Assembly (NCBI GenBank): GCA_905250125.1
Contig: CAJNOL010000098.1
Coordinates: 1 to 64,000, forward strand
Source: Rotaria sordida
Taxonomy: Eukaryota; Rotifera; Eurotatoria; Philodinida; Philodinidae
Direction: 5' to 3'
DNA length: 64,000 nt
Positions 60,370 through 64,000 of this stretch are shown one piece after another (within the stretch, counting starts at the first letter, position 1; each line of letters opens with the position of its first letter). Both the position numbers and the translations under genes were made by a program. The notes under the pieces are model-generated. The model made no database searches and had not been told where the DNA came from. It saw only the letters and a list, made by a program, of their open reading frames with translations.

Positions 60370-62542
60370 AAATTTATTATATATGTAACTAAATGAAATT
60401 GTGTTTTTTTTTTTCATTTATAATTTTGTATTTTGTGAATAAAAAAGAAACAGATTTAGGTAAAAAGAATTCAAAACTCTCTAACCTTAAGTGATATTTA
60501 TATATATATTGAAATTTCATTTCATGAAATTTTAATGTTATAATCAAAGTGAAAGATCTGGTTCATAGTCAGAAAACTTTGGTGAATTGTATAGTGATTT
60601 TGTCGTAATGAAATAGCATCAAGCAAATTGAGATTTGATATATGTTCTTGTAAGAATTATTCAATTCGATTTTCTGATAGATTAAATTTGATGAGGCCTT
60701 TTCGATACAAACCTCTATCGAATCAGCAGACAATTGAAAATTAGAACTATAACATGAAATACTCAAATACAACTGTTCTTAATCACATTTTTCACGAATA
60801 AATTCTTAGATTTTGTTAGATTTCTTTTTTGGATAGATTAGTTATATTCATTTCTTAAAACATCATCGAACGAATATCTGATTTATATTGTATATAATAT
60901 GAGACATAAGCTTCTGAAACTTCATAATTCATGGTAAACTGACGATATTTTTCTTAATATCCATCTACAGTATCTATTAAATCTTGTTCATTTTGAACTT
61001 TTCTTTATTCATATACATTGATGCTTATTATCGTTTAAAAGAGCATTTATGACAGGACCAAGGAACTGAGGCACTGGTCAAAATTTAATTTTTCGATTTT
61101 TTTATGTGCATTCGAAAGACCGTCATCTAAAACCACTAAATCCAAATTTTTAGCTCATTTGAATGTAGTATAGTAAAAAGGTAGCCTGGATCGACTTTTT
61201 AGCGCTACTAGCCAATTATCAAAAAACTAATCAAAATTTTTTCAGAGATATTTATTGAGATTATACTTTAACAAGTCAGGAAATTTTTTCATATCATATA
61301 TTAAAAGATAGAGTATGAAAAACTGAGCTATTCAAAAAAATTGTATATAATTTCTATTTACTGGGCTAACATGAGTGAAGAAGGTCTCAAGGTACTGTTT
61401 TATAACGGCCGATTTTTTGGAGTATATCTGCTTTCATTTTGCGAAATCAAAAAACGCCAAACTGAATTTTTGATATGTTATTTAAATTTTTATTCTCTAC
61501 AAAATGGTAAAAAAGTTGGCCTTCGAGGCGATATGAGGCTTACACTATCAGTAAGTAGGTAAACAGTCTCAAGAAAAAGGACCTCGGACGCTTCCCAACA
61601 TCCTTCATTCATGACAATTTTTCATCTTGAATAAATTAGAACTTTATTCTGACTTTGATTATATAGACAATTCGTTCGAAAAACGAAAAAAAATTTTCAA
61701 CCCCCCTACACTGATTCCGAATATGACCATGACAAATCTCCTTATGTCTTCATACGCTTGTTTTCTAGAAAATCGGCTATCCAGACGAATAGATCTTTCG
61801 CCCACATTGTTTTTCGATCTATTCAGATTACAGAACATATCGAATTGTCTCGAGAATTGTAAATTTTTCTAGTTGAAACCATTTTTTTGCATAAAATATA
61901 GCTCGTTTAATTCACTATACAATAGAAACACATTCACATTTCAATCAGAAAATCTTCAAGATGAAAAAACCTACTTATGGATTGGTACTGACATTATGTA
62001 CTATAACGATGATATGTCCAATGAAATGCAAAGAAATCAACAATTGTATGAAAATTTTTTTTTTTTGGCTGCATAGTGAAACATCATATCTTACAATTTT
62101 CCTATCGAAGATTTGTAACATGTCAATTCTATAATCTACAGCTAAAAATTCTAAGTCTTTATTTCTTTCAATACATCAATAGTTTATGTTTCATATCCTT
62201 TATTACAAAATGTGATTAAGTTAATTTTGTTTTCATATAATTTCTTGTATGTTTTTTTTTCACACTATCCTTTGTGATCGAATTGAAAGTAACAGAAATA
62301 CAAGTTAGCCATATATCCATCCATGAAACAAATAATTGAAAAAGAAAAGAACAAAAAGACAAAAAAAAAGAATGCATGACAATTGAATCTTATTACAATA
62401 GAAAAAAAAAACAACCAAACGTAGACGAACAACGTTGTTTAAACAATAACAACAAAAATAAGAGTCAATAGAATAATAAATACAAAAAATATATGTATAG
62501 CAAAAGAAAGTATATGTCAGTTGTATAATAACAATGATTTAA
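60370..62542. other. Intergenic with a possible decayed gene
   Basis: From 61627 to 62076 a single plus-strand frame with one internal stop has coding character (DNSFEKRKKIFNPPTLIP, then TYLWIGTDIMYYNDDMSNEM), suggesting a worn exon or pseudogene of unknown family. Elsewhere the DNA is AT-rich and featureless; a TA-rich tract lies near 60498-60512. The 3' end of NXF1 abuts on the minus strand. Confidence 0.3.
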
Positions 62543-63302
62543 TTAAGGTTTTGTAAAAGCTTCAGGTGGAATTAAATTCTAAATTGAAAAGTAAAAGTAT
62601 TAATTAAAAAAAAAAAGGAAAAACAAAACAAACCATTTTTTGACACTCTTGAAATTTTTGTGCAGCTTTTTCATAATTCCAATCATTTTCCGCTAAACAA
62701 CTAAAATGTTAATAATAAAAAAAAAAACAATAAAATATCTATTTGAAAGTTAAAAATGAAAACTAACAGTTTTGAATATTCAATATTCATGCCAGATTGT
62801 TGAGAAAATTTTTGTATCATTTGTGTTTGCATTTCAATACTTAGTCCAGGACCATTTTGACTCTCCATCGTTCTTGATGATGATGATGGTTCTGTTGATG
62901 AACTAGCTGGTGGTGTAGGACGAGTCATGTTCTTTAAAATAGAAAATGTATTATCCTTCGTTATTGACAAAAAAAAAAAAAAAAAACTAAAATATACAAT
63001 ACATACCAAAACTTGACTATCAGTTGCATTAATAATCATAATATGATCAGCAACAATCAAAACACTAAATCATTAAAAATCTTTACATAAAAAAAAAAAA
63101 CAAAGAAATTTAAAAAAACTTTATATTTTACCCTGAAGATGTTTGTGAACAAGTAAATGTACGTTGAAAACTGCGAACAGGTCCATTAATTCCTTGATCG
63201 ACTAAATTTACGATATCCAGATATTTTATTCATTAGGAAAAAGAAAAAAAAAAACTTACTTTCTCTATAGAGACCATTGACAGTAAATATAGCTCGATTA
63301 TT
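62543..63302 (-). CDS. NXF1: Nuclear RNA export factor 1 (3' end; partial, continues beyond window)
   Basis: Six 3' exons on the minus strand: 63302-63260, 63201-63132, 63064-63007, 62931-62768, 62700-62634, 62578-62543. They are phase-consistent and code the last 145 aa before the TAA at 62543-62545. The first part (NNRAIFTVNGLYRE, then GPVRSFQRTFTC and VLIVADHIMIINAT) is the end of the NTF2-like domain. A Ser/Pro/Thr linker follows, then the UBA-like TAP-C domain (MIQKFSQQSGMNIEYSKLCL, ENDWNYEKAAQKF) and the characteristic end IPPEAFTKP. NXF1 carries mRNA through nuclear pores; TAP-C binds FG-nucleoporins and the NTF2-like domain pairs with NXT1. The remaining 5' exons must lie beyond 64000, across an intron holding a transposon. 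Confidence 0.87.
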
Positions 63303-63455
63303 CTATAGAATATTTAAAACATAAATATAATAAAAAAATAATGGATAGTTCATAAATAACTGCACTCTTAATATTTTTCGCATGATAGAGACAACTTTTT
63401 AATTTTTTTTTTTTTGGAAAAATATAGCATTTCAAAATTTCAACACAACTATATA

Positions 63456-64000
63456 CAGGGTGGCCCAAAAGTCACGTTACCGAAAAAAAAATTGAATATC
63501 TCCATTACGGTTCAAGCAAACGAACTGATTTTTTTATCAATGATAGAGGCATGTTCAAGGTTCATATCCATAAAGATATGCCTATATAGATCCCTTGTTA
63601 AGTGTCGATATTGACCTCCACAAAAAAAATTTCACTTTCTCACAGATTGGAAAAAAACAATATACAATAGCCCAAAAGCTCTGTTGCTAAAAATAAAAAT
63701 TGAATATATCCATTACGGCTTGAGCAAACGAGTTGATATTTTTATCAATGGTAGAAATATGTTCAAGCTTTATATTCATAAAGGCATGCCTAGAGAAACC
63801 CTTTGCTATAAGCATATCGTTTTCTTTTCAATCTTTAAAAAAGTGTATTTTTTTTTGGTTGAGATCAATATCGACACTTAACAAGGAATCTATATAGTCA
63901 TATCTTTATGGATATAAACCTTGAACATGCCTCTATCATTGATAAAAAAAATCAGTTCGTTTGCTTGAACCGTAATGGAGATATTCAATTTTTTTTTCGG
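63456..64000. mobile_element. mariner-type MITE in an NXF1 intron, truncated by the window end
   Basis: After TA at 63454-63455 the element begins CAGGGTGGCCCAAAAGT, a mariner-style end. The sequence from about 63480 to 63625 is repeated in reverse complement at about 63855-64000: CAATTTTTTTTTCGG at the very end pairs with CCGAAAAAAAAATTG at 63480. A diverged direct copy of the left arm also lies at about 63664-63800. It is non-coding. By symmetry the missing outer 24 bp should lie just past base 64000, giving a total length near 570 bp. Confidence 0.8.

Overview
This window is AT-rich animal nuclear DNA with very short introns (about 45-80 bp, GT...AG) and small genes on both strands. The gene content points to a bdelloid rotifer: a plant-type DYW-class PPR gene, an intact ADP-ribosyltransferase/TPR fusion gene beside a decayed relative, a bacterial-looking secreted NlpC/P60-like protein carrying introns, two adjacent galectins, and many small DNA transposons. 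The organism is inferred from content; species cannot be read from the sequence.

Layout. 0-3.4 kb: a 1.9 kb hAT-type element with 8-bp target duplications and GC-rich ends, into which an 891-bp mariner-type element has inserted. 3.4-8.5 kb (-): a 14-exon PPR gene ending in an RNA-editing (DYW) deaminase domain; five exons are exactly 300 nt and each encodes one P-L-S repeat triplet. 8.9-10.4 kb: three foldback elements. 12.1-14.7 kb (+): V-ATPase accessory subunit S1. 14.9-19.1 kb (+): PARI/PARPBP-like protein with a C-terminal PCNA-binding motif; its second intron holds a foldback element. 20.3-21.0 kb (-): secreted NlpC/P60-like protein. 24.9-26.8 kb (+): CDK1-type kinase. 31.3-32.6 and 33.5-35.0 kb (-): two tandem-repeat galectins, the second with a QPSFG-repeat linker containing an assembly gap. 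36.0-37.5 kb (+): fossil ART/TPR gene. 38.4-40.4 kb (-): intact ART/TPR gene with a lipidation-type N-terminus. 45.6-46.3 kb (-): UBE2G1. 46.9-50.1 kb: foldback element and a palindromic element carrying a FLYWCH-like fragment. 52.6-54.9 kb (+): AADAC-like esterase. 57.5-60.4 kb (+): spliced hAT-transposase-derived gene. 62.5-63.3 kb (-): 3' end of NXF1, whose next intron holds a mariner-type element running off the window.

For every multi-exon gene the exons were placed by hand, and the summed coding length is divisible by three in each case, so these genes look intact. There are no operons and no clear shared pathway; neighbours appear unrelated. The most unusual items are the DYW-PPR gene with its duplicated RNA-reading exons, the NlpC/P60-like gene of probable bacterial origin, the ART/TPR pair, and the hAT-derived gene. 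No tRNA, rRNA, CRISPR or retroviral/LTR element was recognised by eye.
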